A stretch of DNA of 64,000 nucleotides. Source: Bifidobacterium pseudolongum subsp. globosum (GTDB lineage Bacteria; Actinomycetota; Actinomycetes; Actinomycetales; Bifidobacteriaceae). A model generated the notes under the pieces. It was not told where the DNA came from. It was given only the letters and a program-made list of their open reading frames with translations, and ran no database searches. Location of the stretch: the NCBI RefSeq assembly GCF_004155535.1, contig NZ_RYUH01000014.1:62001-126000 (forward strand). The letters are read 5' to 3'. Made by a program: the position numbers and the translations under genes. Below are positions 1-8,982 of the stretch, piece by piece (position 1 is the first letter of the stretch; every line of letters starts with the position of its first letter).

Positions 1-885
1 GGTGGCGAACACCTGGTCGAGCGCCGGGCCGATCGAGGTCTCGGGCTTGACGAAGCCGGGCACCTCGGCGTTCGTCGAATCCATCATGAGCAGGTCGATG
101 CCCTGTTCGCCGAGCTTGCCGAACTCCACGAGGTCGGTGACGCGGTGGTCGAGCGGCAGCTGGTCGAGCTTGATGTCGCCGGTGTCGATGAGCGAGCCGG
201 CGGGCGTGCGCACGCACACGGCGAGCGCGTCGGGGATCGAGTGGGTCACCGTCACGAATTCGAGGTTGAACGGGCCCACCTTGAGCTTGTCGCGGCCTTC
301 GACCTGGATCGTCTCGGGCTCGATGTGGTGCTCCTTGCACTTGGCCTCCACAAAGCCGAGCGTCAGCTTGGAGCCGATGAGCGGAATGTCCTTGCGCAGC
401 TTGAGCAGGTACGGCACGCCGCCGATGTGGTCTTCGTGGCCGTGCGTGAGCACGAGCGCGTCCACCTTGTCGAGGCGGTCCTTGATGTAGTTGAAGTCAG
501 GCAGGATCAGGTCGACGCCCGGCTGCTCCTCTTCGGGGAAGAGCACGCCGCAGTCGATGAGCAGGATGTGGCCGTTGTATTCGATCACGTTCATGTTGCG
601 GCCGATTTCGCCAAGGCCGCCGAGCGGCACGATGCGCATCGAGCCCTTGCGGTACTTCGGCGGGGCGATGCGGTTGGTGTCGTTGGTGTCCGATGTGGCG
701 AGCTTCTTGCCCTTGGCGGCGTTGTCGCCGTACTGCGGCGTGGTGTTGGCGCCCTTGCCGGCGCGCTTGCGCGTGGCAGTGGCTTTGGCGCCCGACTTGG
801 CCGTCTTCGCGGTGGTCTTGGCGGCCGTCTTCTTCTTCGATCCGCGCACATGTTTGCGCGGCGCTTGTTCTTGTGTTTCTGTCAT
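1..885 (-). CDS. rnj: Ribonuclease J (N-terminal 295 residues, cut by window edge)
   Basis: Metallo-beta-lactamase/beta-CASP ribonuclease that matures and degrades RNA in the cytoplasm. I translated the minus strand from ATG at 885. The frame stays open to base 1, so the C-terminal part lies outside the window. A Lys/Ala/Thr-rich basic tail of about 70 residues is followed by the beta-lactamase fold. The metal-binding motif HGHEDHIGG is present, followed by a GSKLT-type stretch and, near the window edge, LMMDSTNAEVPG, all typical of RNase J. A weak ribosome site (GAAGA) precedes the start. It lies 86 bases downstream of dapA, in the dapA-rnj order common in actinobacteria. The basic N-terminal tail is an actinobacterial feature, probably for RNA binding (inference). 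Confidence 0.93.
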   Translation of the reverse strand, partial: MTETQEQAPRKHVRGSKKKTAAKTTAKTAKSGAKATATRKRAGKGANTTPQYGDNAAKGKKLATSDTNDTNRIAPPKYRKGSMRIVPLGGLGEIGRNMNVIEYNGHILLIDCGVLFPEEEQPGVDLILPDFNYIKDRLDKVDALVLTHGHEDHIGGVPYLLKLRKDIPLIGSKLTLGFVEAKCKEHHIEPETIQVEGRDKLKVGPFNLEFVTVTHSIPDALAVCVRTPAGSLIDTGDIKLDQLPLDHRVTDLVEFGKLGEQGIDLLMMDSTNAEVPGFVKPETSIGPALDQVFAT

Positions 886-945
886 GGTGTCTTCGTTTTC
901 TTCAATAAGTGCCGTCCGCCTATGCGAACGGCAAGGAATCAGTGC

Positions 946-965
946 GGCCGCGGGCACACGCGGCC
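946..965 (-). terminator. Hairpin after dapA
   Basis: A perfect 7-bp stem (GGCCGCG/CGCGGCC) with a 6-base loop lies just beyond the dapA stop. A second weaker stem is at 910-933. No T-run follows, as is common for GC-rich actinobacterial terminators. It could reduce readthrough into rnj. Confidence 0.4.
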
Positions 966-971
966 ATTGTG

Positions 972-1877
972 TCACAGCAGACCGGACGCCTTGAGGCCGG
1001 CCTTGACCACGTCGATCTGCTCGGCGCTCGGGCCCACGTTCGGCAGGCGCATCTCGGTGCATTCGAGCAGGCCTCGCACGTTGAGCGCCGCCTTGGCCAT
1101 CACGGCCTGGAAGCCGGTGCCGTTCATCGCGTCGATCGCGGGGGCGATGCGGTTGGCGAGCGCCTGCGCACGGTGCACGTCACCGCAGTCGAAGGCATTC
1201 GCCAGATCGCGCAGCGGACCGGCGGCGGCATGGGCCACGACCGAGATGATGCCCACGGCGCCGATCGAGAGGAACGGCAGGAAAAGCGCGTCGTCGCCCG
1301 AATACCACGTCAGGCCGGTTTCGAGGCGCTTGCGCACGGCGCCGGCGATGTCTCCGGTCGCGTCCTTGACGGCGCACACGTGGTCGAGTTCGGAGATGTG
1401 GCAGTATGTGTCGAGCGCGATGCGCACGCCGGTGCGCCCCGGCACGTCGTAGACGATGATCGGCTTGTCCGCCGACTCGTTGACGGCGCGGTAATGGTAG
1501 AAGATGCCCTGCTGTGAGGGGCGCGAGTAGTACGGGCAGACCACGAGCACCGCGTCGGCGCCCGCTTCCTGCGTCTGTTCGACCATGCGCACGGTGTGCG
1601 CGGTGTCGTTGGAACCGGCGCCGGAGATGACCGGCACATCCACCACGTCCTTGACGGCGCGCACCAGCTCGACCTTTTCGTCCATGTGCGTGGTGGGTGA
1701 TTCGCCGGTCGTGCCGTTGACGACGATGCCGTCCGCGCCGTCGGCCACCAGCTGGCGGGCGATCGTCTGCGCGGCGTCATAATCCACCGCGCCGTCGGAC
1801 TTCATCGGGGTGACCATCGCGGGCAGGATGCGCCCGAACGGGGCTGGGTCAAGAAGGTGCATGGTTCCGTCAGTCAT
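972..1877 (-). CDS. dapA: 4-hydroxy-tetrahydrodipicolinate synthase
   Basis: Condenses pyruvate with aspartate semialdehyde, the first step specific to diaminopimelate and lysine synthesis. The product is 301 residues, the usual family length. The Schiff-base lysine is K171 in AVKDATGD. Y143 in IVYDVPGRTG and the GTTGE substrate loop at 55-59 are all in place. The start at 1877 gives the full-length N-terminus. A second in-frame ATG at residue 6 has a slightly better spaced GGA. dapB lies upstream, separated by 92 bases containing a stable stem. Diaminopimelate also feeds peptidoglycan where it is the cross-linking residue; many bifidobacteria use lysine or ornithine instead, so here the main product may be lysine. 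Confidence 0.96.
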   Translation of the reverse strand: MTDGTMHLLDPAPFGRILPAMVTPMKSDGAVDYDAAQTIARQLVADGADGIVVNGTTGESPTTHMDEKVELVRAVKDVVDVPVISGAGSNDTAHTVRMVEQTQEAGADAVLVVCPYYSRPSQQGIFYHYRAVNESADKPIIVYDVPGRTGVRIALDTYCHISELDHVCAVKDATGDIAGAVRKRLETGLTWYSGDDALFLPFLSIGAVGIISVVAHAAAGPLRDLANAFDCGDVHRAQALANRIAPAIDAMNGTGFQAVMAKAALNVRGLLECTEMRLPNVGPSAEQIDVVKAGLKASGLL

Positions 1878-1905
1878 ACGTGCAACGGTACTGTTGGGTT
1901 AGGAC

Positions 1906-1959
1906 GCGCGCGGGGCGATTCACTGCCGGAAAAAGCGTGCGGTGCCGCGCCCCGCGCGC
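1906..1959. terminator. Long GC stem between dapB and dapA
   Basis: Two perfect 12-base arms (GCGCGCGGGGCG at 1906-1917 and its complement at 1948-1959) are separated by 30 bases. The structure follows the dapB stop and precedes the dapA start, so it may terminate the dapB transcript or sit in the dapA leader. I saw no lysine riboswitch features. Confidence 0.35.
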
Positions 1960-1969
1960 ATCCCGCGCG

Positions 1970-2722
1970 TCACAGATCGAGGAATTTGTCGAGCCCGACC
2001 GTCAGGCCCGGGTGGCCTGCGCCGTCCACGTTGCGCACGGCGAGCAGCACGCCGGGCATGAACGAGATGCGGTCGAAGCTGTCGGCGCGGATCGTGAGCT
2101 GTTCGCCGGCGTTGCCGAACAGCACCTCTTCGTGCGCGTTGAGGCCGCGCAGGCGCACGGCATGCACGTGCACGCCGTCGATGACCTGGCCGCGCGAGCC
2201 GCCGTCGGTCTCGGTCGCGTCGGGCACCGGGCCCAGACCGGCCGCGGCGCGCGCCTCGGCGATGCCCTGCGCGGTGTGGATCGCGGTGCCGCTCGGCGCG
2301 TCCACCTTGTTCGGGTGGTGCAGCTCCACGACCTCGGCGGATTCAAAATACGGGGCGGCCACGCGCGCGAAGTGGTCGGCGAGCACGGCGGAGATCGCGA
2401 AGTTCGGCGCGATGAACACGCTCTGGTCCGGGTTGCCGGCGTCGGTGAGCGCCGCCGAGACCTGGTTGAGCCTGTCTTCGGTCCAGCCCGTGGTGCCGAC
2501 GACGACGTTGACGCCCTGCTTGACGAGTGTGAGCACGTTGCCGAGCGCGACCGACGGCACGGTGAACTCGACGACGACGTCGGTGTTCTCCGGGCCGATC
2601 GCCGTCAGGTCGTCGCCGGCGTCGAGCGCGAGCGCGAGCTGCATGTCCGCGGCGCCTTCCACCGCGGCCACGACGTGCGATCCCATGCGGCCCTTGGCCC
2701 CTACCACCGAAACTCGAATCAT
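1970..2722 (-). CDS. dapB: 4-hydroxy-tetrahydrodipicolinate reductase
   Basis: NAD(P)H-dependent reductase, second step of the diaminopimelate branch. The product is 250 residues. The N-terminal Rossmann motif is VVGAKGRMG (6-14). GTTGW and the substrate motif ELHHPNKVDAPSGTA, holding the catalytic His-His and Lys, are present. The start at 2722 is chosen because it overlaps the stop of the upstream MFS gene as ATGA (2719-2722); the longer open frame upstream lies inside the MFS gene. It is the third gene of a GNAT-MFS-dapB transcription unit, so expression probably depends on a promoter upstream of 4865 as well as any internal one. Confidence 0.96.
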   Translation of the reverse strand: MIRVSVVGAKGRMGSHVVAAVEGAADMQLALALDAGDDLTAIGPENTDVVVEFTVPSVALGNVLTLVKQGVNVVVGTTGWTEDRLNQVSAALTDAGNPDQSVFIAPNFAISAVLADHFARVAAPYFESAEVVELHHPNKVDAPSGTAIHTAQGIAEARAAAGLGPVPDATETDGGSRGQVIDGVHVHAVRLRGLNAHEEVLFGNAGEQLTIRADSFDRISFMPGVLLAVRNVDGAGHPGLTVGLDKFLDL

Positions 2723-4107
2723 GATGCATGCCTTTCTGTTGTATGCGTGGGTGCGTCTTGTTCCACGTCCAGTGTAGCGGCCTTGCGCGTGAACACCCAC
2801 CAGCCGAGCAGGGCGAAGGGGATCGCGGCGGCCGTGTACACCCACGTCATCATGACGCCGGCGTGCGCGTCGACGTGGTCGAGGATCACGCCGCCGAGCA
2901 GCGAGCCGAGCGAAGCGCCGATCTGACCTGCTGTGGTAAGCCACGACAGGCCTTCGGTGAGCGACTGCTCCGGCACCGTCTCCCTGACGATGAGGTTGCC
3001 GGTGGCGAACAGCGGCGAGACGACGAGGCCCGAAAGCAGTTCGACGGCGCCGAGCACGAAGTAGTTGTCCATCGTCCAGCGCATGCACGCGAAGCCGACC
3101 ACAAGGATCGCTAGGCACACGATCATGCGGCGCCAATGCGGGCCGCGGTGCTGGCGCGAGCCGAAATACAGCGCGCCGATGCACGAGCCGACGGCGATCA
3201 TCGCGAGCTGCAGGCCAAGGAACTGGTCGAGGTGGTCGTGTTCCATCGCCGCCGTGATCGACACGTCGAAGGTCGTGAAGCTCATGTTGAAGCAGATGAA
3301 CGTGAGCATGAGCGGCAGGATGCCGGCGTACAGCAGCACGTTGCGCGTCGCCTTGCGCGACGACGCGGCGAGCGAGTTGCGTTTGCGCAGGGAATCCTGC
3401 GGCGCGCCGCCGTCGTCGAATTCGCCGCGCGCGATGCGCAATTCCATGTCGTCAGGCGCCACCGGGGTCGTCGCCACGGCGCGCAGCACGGGCGGCTCCG
3501 AGCGTTTGAGCGAGAAGAAGACCGTGCCGCCGATCGCACACGCGGCGGTCGGCACGAACAGCTGCGAGACGGGGTGCACCGAGGTGGCGAGCGTGGCCGC
3601 GAGGATCGGCCCGAAGATGAACACGATCTCGTCGATCGCCGATTCGAGCGCGTAGGCCGTGTTGAGCAGGTCCATGTTGCCGGTGCGTTCGAGCAGGTAC
3701 GTCCAGCGTGTGCGCACGAGCGCGCCGAACGAGAACTGCGTGGCGCCCATGACGAGCGCGAGCACGAACAGCAGCGGGATCGGCACGCGGGCGAGCGCGC
3801 TGAACGCGAACACGAGCATCGCCACGACCTGCACGGCGAGCGCGGTGCGGCCCACCTTGCGCTGGCCGAAGCGGTCGAACAGGCGCGCGTAGAACGGCGT
3901 GACGGCCGCGACGGCGAGGATGTACGCGCCGCTCATCGACCCGGCGATCGTCCAGTTGTCGTACAGGTGGTTGAGCGCGAGCACGATGCCGAGGCTCATC
4001 ATGCTCATCGGCAGGCGCGCGAGGGCGGCGGAGAGGCAGAACGCCTTGGCGCCGGGCAGCGCGAACATGCGCGCGTACGGGGAACGCGTTGCGGTGGTCG
4101 TGCTCAT
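2719..4107 (-). CDS. Major facilitator superfamily transporter
   Basis: A 462-residue membrane protein with about 12 hydrophobic segments and a central cytoplasmic loop of roughly 60 charged residues near the middle (RIARGEFDDGG region), the usual two-bundle MFS layout. Helices 2-3 carry the basic loop motif RLFDRFGQRKVGR, the MFS signature A. The pattern fits a drug or metabolite exporter. I cannot name the substrate. The start at 4107 is chosen because it makes an ATGA overlap with the stop of the GNAT gene (4104-4107). Its own stop overlaps dapB in the same way. Tight coupling to an acetyltransferase may suggest modification plus efflux of one compound, but this is only inference. Confidence 0.85.
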   Translation of the reverse strand: MSTTTATRSPYARMFALPGAKAFCLSAALARLPMSMMSLGIVLALNHLYDNWTIAGSMSGAYILAVAAVTPFYARLFDRFGQRKVGRTALAVQVVAMLVFAFSALARVPIPLLFVLALVMGATQFSFGALVRTRWTYLLERTGNMDLLNTAYALESAIDEIVFIFGPILAATLATSVHPVSQLFVPTAACAIGGTVFFSLKRSEPPVLRAVATTPVAPDDMELRIARGEFDDGGAPQDSLRKRNSLAASSRKATRNVLLYAGILPLMLTFICFNMSFTTFDVSITAAMEHDHLDQFLGLQLAMIAVGSCIGALYFGSRQHRGPHWRRMIVCLAILVVGFACMRWTMDNYFVLGAVELLSGLVVSPLFATGNLIVRETVPEQSLTEGLSWLTTAGQIGASLGSLLGGVILDHVDAHAGVMMTWVYTAAAIPFALLGWWVFTRKAATLDVEQDAPTHTTERHAS

Positions 4108-4865
4108 GCGCCGCACACCTCGCCCTGTGCGCCGCGGAACGCGCCGCCGAGCGCGCCGTTCGCGAGGTCGGCGCGGTAGATGAACTGGTCGTCGGTATTC
4201 ATGCCGGGCGCCAGATCGGCGTCTTCCGGGTGGTCGGCGGCGATGCGCTCGGCCACGCGATCAAGGCCTTTGTGGTCGTAGAACCCGAAGTCGCAGCTCG
4301 AATCGGTGTGCAGGAAGAACGCGTGCACGCCCATCGACCGCAGGGCGGCGAGCAACTGGCGCCACAGCGCGCCGCCGACGCCGGCCCCACGTATATCGGG
4401 GTTGACCATGAACAGTTCGAGTTCCGCCTGCGTGGTGGCGGTCACGTCGCTGTCCTCCTCGAGGATGCCTTCGCGCACGAAGAACCCGTCTTCGAGCATC
4501 GTGACGGCCGCGGCGCCACGCGGATCGGCGAGCAGCAGCGCGCGCGTGCGCATGAACTCGTCATGCGCCTGCGGAAACAGGGCGTGCTGCCCCACCACAC
4601 GGGCGAGCGTGATGCCCGCGATGTCGCCTTCGGCCGTGACCGCCACGTTCGACCATGTGCTTTGCTCCAGATAGTGCAGGGTCAGGTAACGGGCCACGAG
4701 CAGCGCGGTCGGCGTGCCGGCGAGCGCGGGCCCCTGCGGCCATACGCGGTCGAAGCACGCGGCCACGGTGTCGAGGTCGTTCCAGTCCATCGGCCGGTAG
4801 CTCACGGCGGGTGTGCCTGCGGTGTATGCGTCTGCTGAGGTATGTGGTTCGCTGTTGGCGCCCAT
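4104..4865 (-). CDS. GNAT-family N-acetyltransferase
   Basis: A 253-residue acetyltransferase. The acetyl-CoA binding motif is PDIRGAGVGGALWRQLL, the usual RGxGVG loop, followed by the beta5 strand and the YDHKG segment near the C-terminus. The start at 4865 is preferred because a good ribosome site (AAAGGAG) lies 8 bases upstream; the alternative ATG at 4871 would be only 2 bases from it. It is the first gene of the unit with the MFS transporter and dapB. The acceptor substrate is unknown. The roughly 190-base region upstream (4866-5058) presumably holds the promoter, but I see no convincing boxes. Confidence 0.85.
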   Translation of the reverse strand: MGANSEPHTSADAYTAGTPAVSYRPMDWNDLDTVAACFDRVWPQGPALAGTPTALLVARYLTLHYLEQSTWSNVAVTAEGDIAGITLARVVGQHALFPQAHDEFMRTRALLLADPRGAAAVTMLEDGFFVREGILEEDSDVTATTQAELELFMVNPDIRGAGVGGALWRQLLAALRSMGVHAFFLHTDSSCDFGFYDHKGLDRVAERIAADHPEDADLAPGMNTDDQFIYRADLANGALGGAFRGAQGEVCGA

Positions 4866-4966
4866 GTGCATTGCTCCTTTGGATTCGCATTGCGCATGTG
4901 TGCCCGCCCACGCATGCCGGTGGTTCAGTTGTGCCGCGCAGCCAGTGCAGTGCGTTCCCCTGCACT

Positions 4967-4999
4967 CCGGGCGCCCCTGCACCTGCAGTGGCCGCCCGG
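4967..4999 (-). terminator. Hairpin after the adnAB pair
   Basis: Arms CCGGGCG and CGCCCGG enclose an inner CTGCA/TGCAG pair, about 60 bases past the stop of the helicase-nuclease gene. It has no T-run. It may end the adnAB transcript before the GNAT operon. Confidence 0.35.
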
Positions 5000-5058
5000 T
5001 TCATCGGCGCGCTCCCGCTCGAGTGTACCCAGCAGGGTCGATGCGCCCGGCGCCCCGC

Positions 5059-8000
5059 TCAGTCCACGTCGGAGACCTCGGGCACGCCTTGGCGCAGCTC
5101 CTCCATGATCTGCGCCTCACCCTTCGGTTCGGCCACGATCTGCCGGCGCGCCTCGTCCGGTTCGCTCAGGTAATACAGCGCGCCATCGATGCGCTCGAGC
5201 GGCACGCCGCGTTCCTTGGACAGCAGCAGGCGGTAGAAGTCGAGCTGCTTGAGCTTCTGCGCGCGCTGGGCCGCGTTGCGCGGGCGCGCGCCGGTCTTCC
5301 AGTCGACGACCGTGTAGTCCTTGGACTCGTCCGTGGGGTCGACGCCGCCGGCGAACACCGCGTCGAGCTTGCCCTGCACCAGATTGCCGACGCCGTCGAG
5401 CGCCGCGACGATGCTCTGTTCAGCACCCGCCAACTCGCGTTGCGCCCACGGCGAACCGATGAGCCGCTCGGCCCACACGAGCACATCGTGGTCCTCGCCG
5501 CGCGCGCCGTCGGCTTGGGCGAGCGCCGCGCGCACATCGGCTTCCATCGACGCGCGCGTGGCCGTTTCACCGGGCCTGCCGGCGAGCAGGAAGCGCTCGG
5601 CCCACGCGTGCAGGCGTGTGCCCGCCTGTGCGGCCGGCGACGACATCTGCGGGATCGGCCGCAGCACGCCGCGCACAAAATCGCGGCGCGCGTAGTCGTC
5701 GCGATCGTTCGCGTTCGCTTGGATCGTGGTGGCGTTGAGCCGTTGCGCGGCGAGCACACGCTGCGCCTTGGCGCGCAGCAGCCGCATGATCTGCTCGGTG
5801 GGCATGTCTGGCATCGGGCCCAGGTCGGCGTCGCCGGCGAGGCGCAGCGCATGGTGCGTCAACACGCCCGTCGGCTCGACCGGCGCGCCCTCCTGGGCCA
5901 TCGCCTCGCGCACCTCATCCACGCCGTTGCGCAGGCATGCGAGCATCGGCGCGCTCAGTGTGAACGGCCATGGCAGGTGCAGGGTCTGGCCCTGGCCGCC
6001 CGCGTCCGCGTTCCATGCGCCGCCGACGACCGCGTCTTCGAATTCCTGCGCATGCGCGCCCACGAAGAAGCCTTCCGGCAGGTCCTCGCCTCGTGCCGCG
6101 AGCGACTCGCCTTCCGTATGGAGATTGCCTGGTCCGGTGGCGCAATCCCCACGCCTGCCCAGCGCATCGCGCACTTCGTCCCAGAAATTCGACGGTTTGC
6201 CGGATTGCCGTTCGTCGCCGCTCGTGGCCAACCCATCGCCGTTGCTGCGGCTGTACGTGAGCAACACCTCCGAACGCGCACGCGTGAGCGCCACATACAT
6301 GAGCCGGCGTTCGTCGGCGTGGGCCATGCGCCCGTACTCCTCTTCCTGCGTCAGCGCCCACCGGCGCGCGTCGTCCTCACCGGCCTCGCCGAGTTCGACC
6401 TGCACGCCGCGCAGTTCGCCGAACACCTCGTCTTCGAGTTCCTCGGCCGACTCCATGGCGTCGAGTGCGTCCAACGGGTCGGCCCCCGGCGCCATCGTGC
6501 GCGGGAAGCGCGGCAGGATGCCGGCGTCGACGCGCACCGGCACCGGCACCGCCGCCGGGTCGGACAGCCATGTGCGGGCGCGCTCGAGGTATTCGGGCGG
6601 CCGCCATGCCCCTTCGTGGGTGGCGATGATCTCGTCATCGCCGCTTTCCGGCACCGTTTCGATGGCGAGATGGTCGCCCTGCTTGCTGGGGAACGTGCCC
6701 GCGCGCATGTCGACGACGGCCACGGCGTCCCATTCGAGCCCCTTCGACTGGTGCACGGTCATCAGCACCACATCCACCGGCACGTCGGGCGCCACCGGCT
6801 GTTCGTCCTCGAGCGAGCCCATCGCGTCGATCCACGCCAGGTACCCGCGCAATGTGGGCGTCTGCGAGACCGCGATCTCCTGCGTGAAGGTGTCGACGGT
6901 GGCGAGCAACGCGTCGATCGGCGCACGCACCGCCGCCGTGTTCGGCGTCTCGCCGGCGTGGATGCCGGCGGCGAGCAGCATGTCCACATCGAGGTTGAGC
7001 GCCTGGACCGCGGCGCGGATCACATGCGCGATCGGTTCGTACGCGGCGCGCTGCACGTGTCGCAGCACCGCGCCCGCGTGTTTGGCGGCGCGCTTGCCGG
7101 CATCGGAGAGCGTGCTCGTGTCGATCAGATGGTCGGCGTCGTCGCCCATCAGCACATCGGCCACGAACACCGCGTTCGGCACGCGCTGCGCATGCTCGCG
7201 CACCGCCGCGTATTGCGTCTGATAGTCGGCGTCCGGCTGCGCAAGCCCGGCCTGCACGAGTGCGCGGTAGCGGTACTGCGTGTTGAGGCGCTCGGCGAGG
7301 CGCGCGAGCCGGCGCAGGTCGCGCGCGCCGAGGCCGAAGCGTGGCGTGGCGAGCAGGCGCATGAGGGCCTGTGAGTCGGCATGGTCGGCCACCACGCGCA
7401 GCACGCCGAGCACGTCGATGATCTCGGGGCGCGCAAGCAGCGCCGAGGCGCCGACCGCGAGCGTGGAGAGCCCGGACTGTTCGAGCGCCGTCTGGATGAG
7501 CGGGATGATCTTCTTGCTGCGGCACAGCACCGCCACATGCGGGCCCTCATTCGGCGCCGCATCCGCGCTGACGGTCCAATGCAGGTGGCGGTACTGCACG
7601 TCCAGATGGCGGTGCCGCAGCACCGCCTCGTGGGCGAAGCGCACCACACCGTCGATCTCCTGCCCGCGCAACGCATAGCCGAGCACACCCACCGTGCCCT
7701 CTTCGACGAGCGCCGACCCATCGTCCACATTCGTCAGCGGCTGCACGCCCACTTCGCGCGTCAACGCGCTGCCGGGGCGCGCATGGTGCCGGCGCAGCAC
7801 GCGCGTGATATCGTTCGCCGCCTCGAGCACGACGCGCGCGTTGCGGCGCGTCTGGGTGAGCGGGAGCGGATCGACGTCCTCCCGCAGCCCGAACTGTTTC
7901 TGGAACAGGCGGAACGCGCCCGGGCTCGCCCCACGGAACGAGTAGATCGCCTGATAGGGGTCGCCGACGGCGCTCACCGCCGCGCGGTCGGACGGCGAGG

Positions 8001-8979
8001 CATGGAACAGTTTGGCGAGCAACGCCGACTGCGTGGTGGACGTGTCCTGGTATTCGTCGAGCAGCACATGCGTGTAGCGGCGGCGGTAGCGCGCGCCGAT
8101 CGAAGGGAAGCGCGAGACGAGCTGGAACGCGGCGATCGTGAAATCGCTGAACTCCGCCATGTGGCGCTCGCGCTTGGCCTGCTGGAACAGCGCGACGAGC
8201 GTGAGCAGCGTGTCGCGGCGGCGCGCGACCGACCGCAGCTGCGCGGCGCGCCACAGCGGCAGGGCGGCCGCGTAGTCGCGCAGGCTCTCCTCGTAGCGCG
8301 CCATATTGGCTTTGTCGAGCTCGGTGGGCCCTTTTTTGCCACGCTGCGTGGGCCGCTTGGGGCGCTGCGGCTGTTCGGCCGGCACCTCGAGGCCGTCGAG
8401 CATCGCGTCGGCGCGCGCGATGAACCGGCTGTCCCATGCGCGGATGCGCGCGATCGCCGTGTCGATGTCTTCACACCCCTCGCCGATCATCGCGTTGGCG
8501 ATGCCGTTGGACAGCTGCAGCACTTGGCCCACGAGGCTCGTGAACCCGCCGAAATCCTCGCCTGAGTCAAGCACGACGCCCATATGGGCGCCGATGACCT
8601 CACTGACGAGCTGCACGGCGCCGGCCGCGCTGAGCGGCTGCGTCTCCTGGTCGAACCCGACGAGCAGGCCGTATTGGCGCACGATCGACTGGAAGAACGC
8701 GTCGTATGTGGAGACGTCGGGCTTCATGAAGGCCGACCGTGCGCCGGCGTGCGCCGACACGGCCGCCGAGACGCGCGCGAGCAGTTCGGCCGCGGCCTTG
8801 CGCGTGAACGTGAGGCCCAGGATGCCTTCGGGCGCCACACCGGTCTCGATGAGGTGGATGATGCGCTGCGTCATCGTGAAGGTCTTGCCGGAGCCCGCGC
8901 CCGCCACGACAAGCACGTCGTCGTCTTGCGGCGCGCCGATGATGCGCTGCTGCTGGGCGCTGGGAACGAATGCCGCCAT
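5059..8979 (-). CDS. adnB: UvrD-type helicase with RecB-family nuclease, AdnB-like (active motor)
   Basis: A 1306-residue superfamily 1A helicase fused to a C-terminal PD-(D/E)XK nuclease, the motor subunit of an AdnAB-type double-strand-break resection machine. Walker A is AGAGSGKT (26-33, K32). Walker B is LLDEYQDTS. Later motifs VGDPYQAIYSFRG, TVHQSKGLEWDAV and MYVALTRARSEVLL are intact. The nuclease domain shows AGTRLHAW, GKLDAVF and VVDWKTG, so it looks active. A strong ribosome site (GAGGGAGG) lies in the 3' end of the upstream partner, whose stop is only 3 bases away. Known AdnAB pairs have one live and one degenerate motor. The order here (degenerate subunit first) matches mycobacteria, but at 1306 and 1400 residues these proteins are larger than mycobacterial ones (about 1050-1100 residues). 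Assignment as AdnB rather than a generic UvrD/AddA protein is by architecture. Confidence 0.85.
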   Translation of the reverse strand: MAAFVPSAQQQRIIGAPQDDDVLVVAGAGSGKTFTMTQRIIHLIETGVAPEGILGLTFTRKAAAELLARVSAAVSAHAGARSAFMKPDVSTYDAFFQSIVRQYGLLVGFDQETQPLSAAGAVQLVSEVIGAHMGVVLDSGEDFGGFTSLVGQVLQLSNGIANAMIGEGCEDIDTAIARIRAWDSRFIARADAMLDGLEVPAEQPQRPKRPTQRGKKGPTELDKANMARYEESLRDYAAALPLWRAAQLRSVARRRDTLLTLVALFQQAKRERHMAEFSDFTIAAFQLVSRFPSIGARYRRRYTHVLLDEYQDTSTTQSALLAKLFHASPSDRAAVSAVGDPYQAIYSFRGASPGAFRLFQKQFGLREDVDPLPLTQTRRNARVVLEAANDITRVLRRHHARPGSALTREVGVQPLTNVDDGSALVEEGTVGVLGYALRGQEIDGVVRFAHEAVLRHRHLDVQYRHLHWTVSADAAPNEGPHVAVLCRSKKIIPLIQTALEQSGLSTLAVGASALLARPEIIDVLGVLRVVADHADSQALMRLLATPRFGLGARDLRRLARLAERLNTQYRYRALVQAGLAQPDADYQTQYAAVREHAQRVPNAVFVADVLMGDDADHLIDTSTLSDAGKRAAKHAGAVLRHVQRAAYEPIAHVIRAAVQALNLDVDMLLAAGIHAGETPNTAAVRAPIDALLATVDTFTQEIAVSQTPTLRGYLAWIDAMGSLEDEQPVAPDVPVDVVLMTVHQSKGLEWDAVAVVDMRAGTFPSKQGDHLAIETVPESGDDEIIATHEGAWRPPEYLERARTWLSDPAAVPVPVRVDAGILPRFPRTMAPGADPLDALDAMESAEELEDEVFGELRGVQVELGEAGEDDARRWALTQEEEYGRMAHADERRLMYVALTRARSEVLLTYSRSNGDGLATSGDERQSGKPSNFWDEVRDALGRRGDCATGPGNLHTEGESLAARGEDLPEGFFVGAHAQEFEDAVVGGAWNADAGGQGQTLHLPWPFTLSAPMLACLRNGVDEVREAMAQEGAPVEPTGVLTHHALRLAGDADLGPMPDMPTEQIMRLLRAKAQRVLAAQRLNATTIQANANDRDDYARRDFVRGVLRPIPQMSSPAAQAGTRLHAWAERFLLAGRPGETATRASMEADVRAALAQADGARGEDHDVLVWAERLIGSPWAQRELAGAEQSIVAALDGVGNLVQGKLDAVFAGGVDPTDESKDYTVVDWKTGARPRNAAQRAQKLKQLDFYRLLLSKERGVPLERIDGALYYLSEPDEARRQIVAEPKGEAQIMEELRQGVPEVSDVD

Positions 8980-8982
8980 GGT

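Noticed and set aside
145..1452. Plus-strand frames over RNase J and dapA
   Set aside because: The minus strand encodes clear RNase J and DapA with catalytic motifs.
1878..1969. Lysine riboswitch upstream of dapA
   Set aside because: The gap is too short and shows only a simple long stem, not the conserved L-box core.
4866..5004. Leader peptide before the GNAT operon (ATG at 5004)
   Set aside because: The frame continues into the GNAT gene in another phase, with no ribosome site and no repeated regulatory codons.
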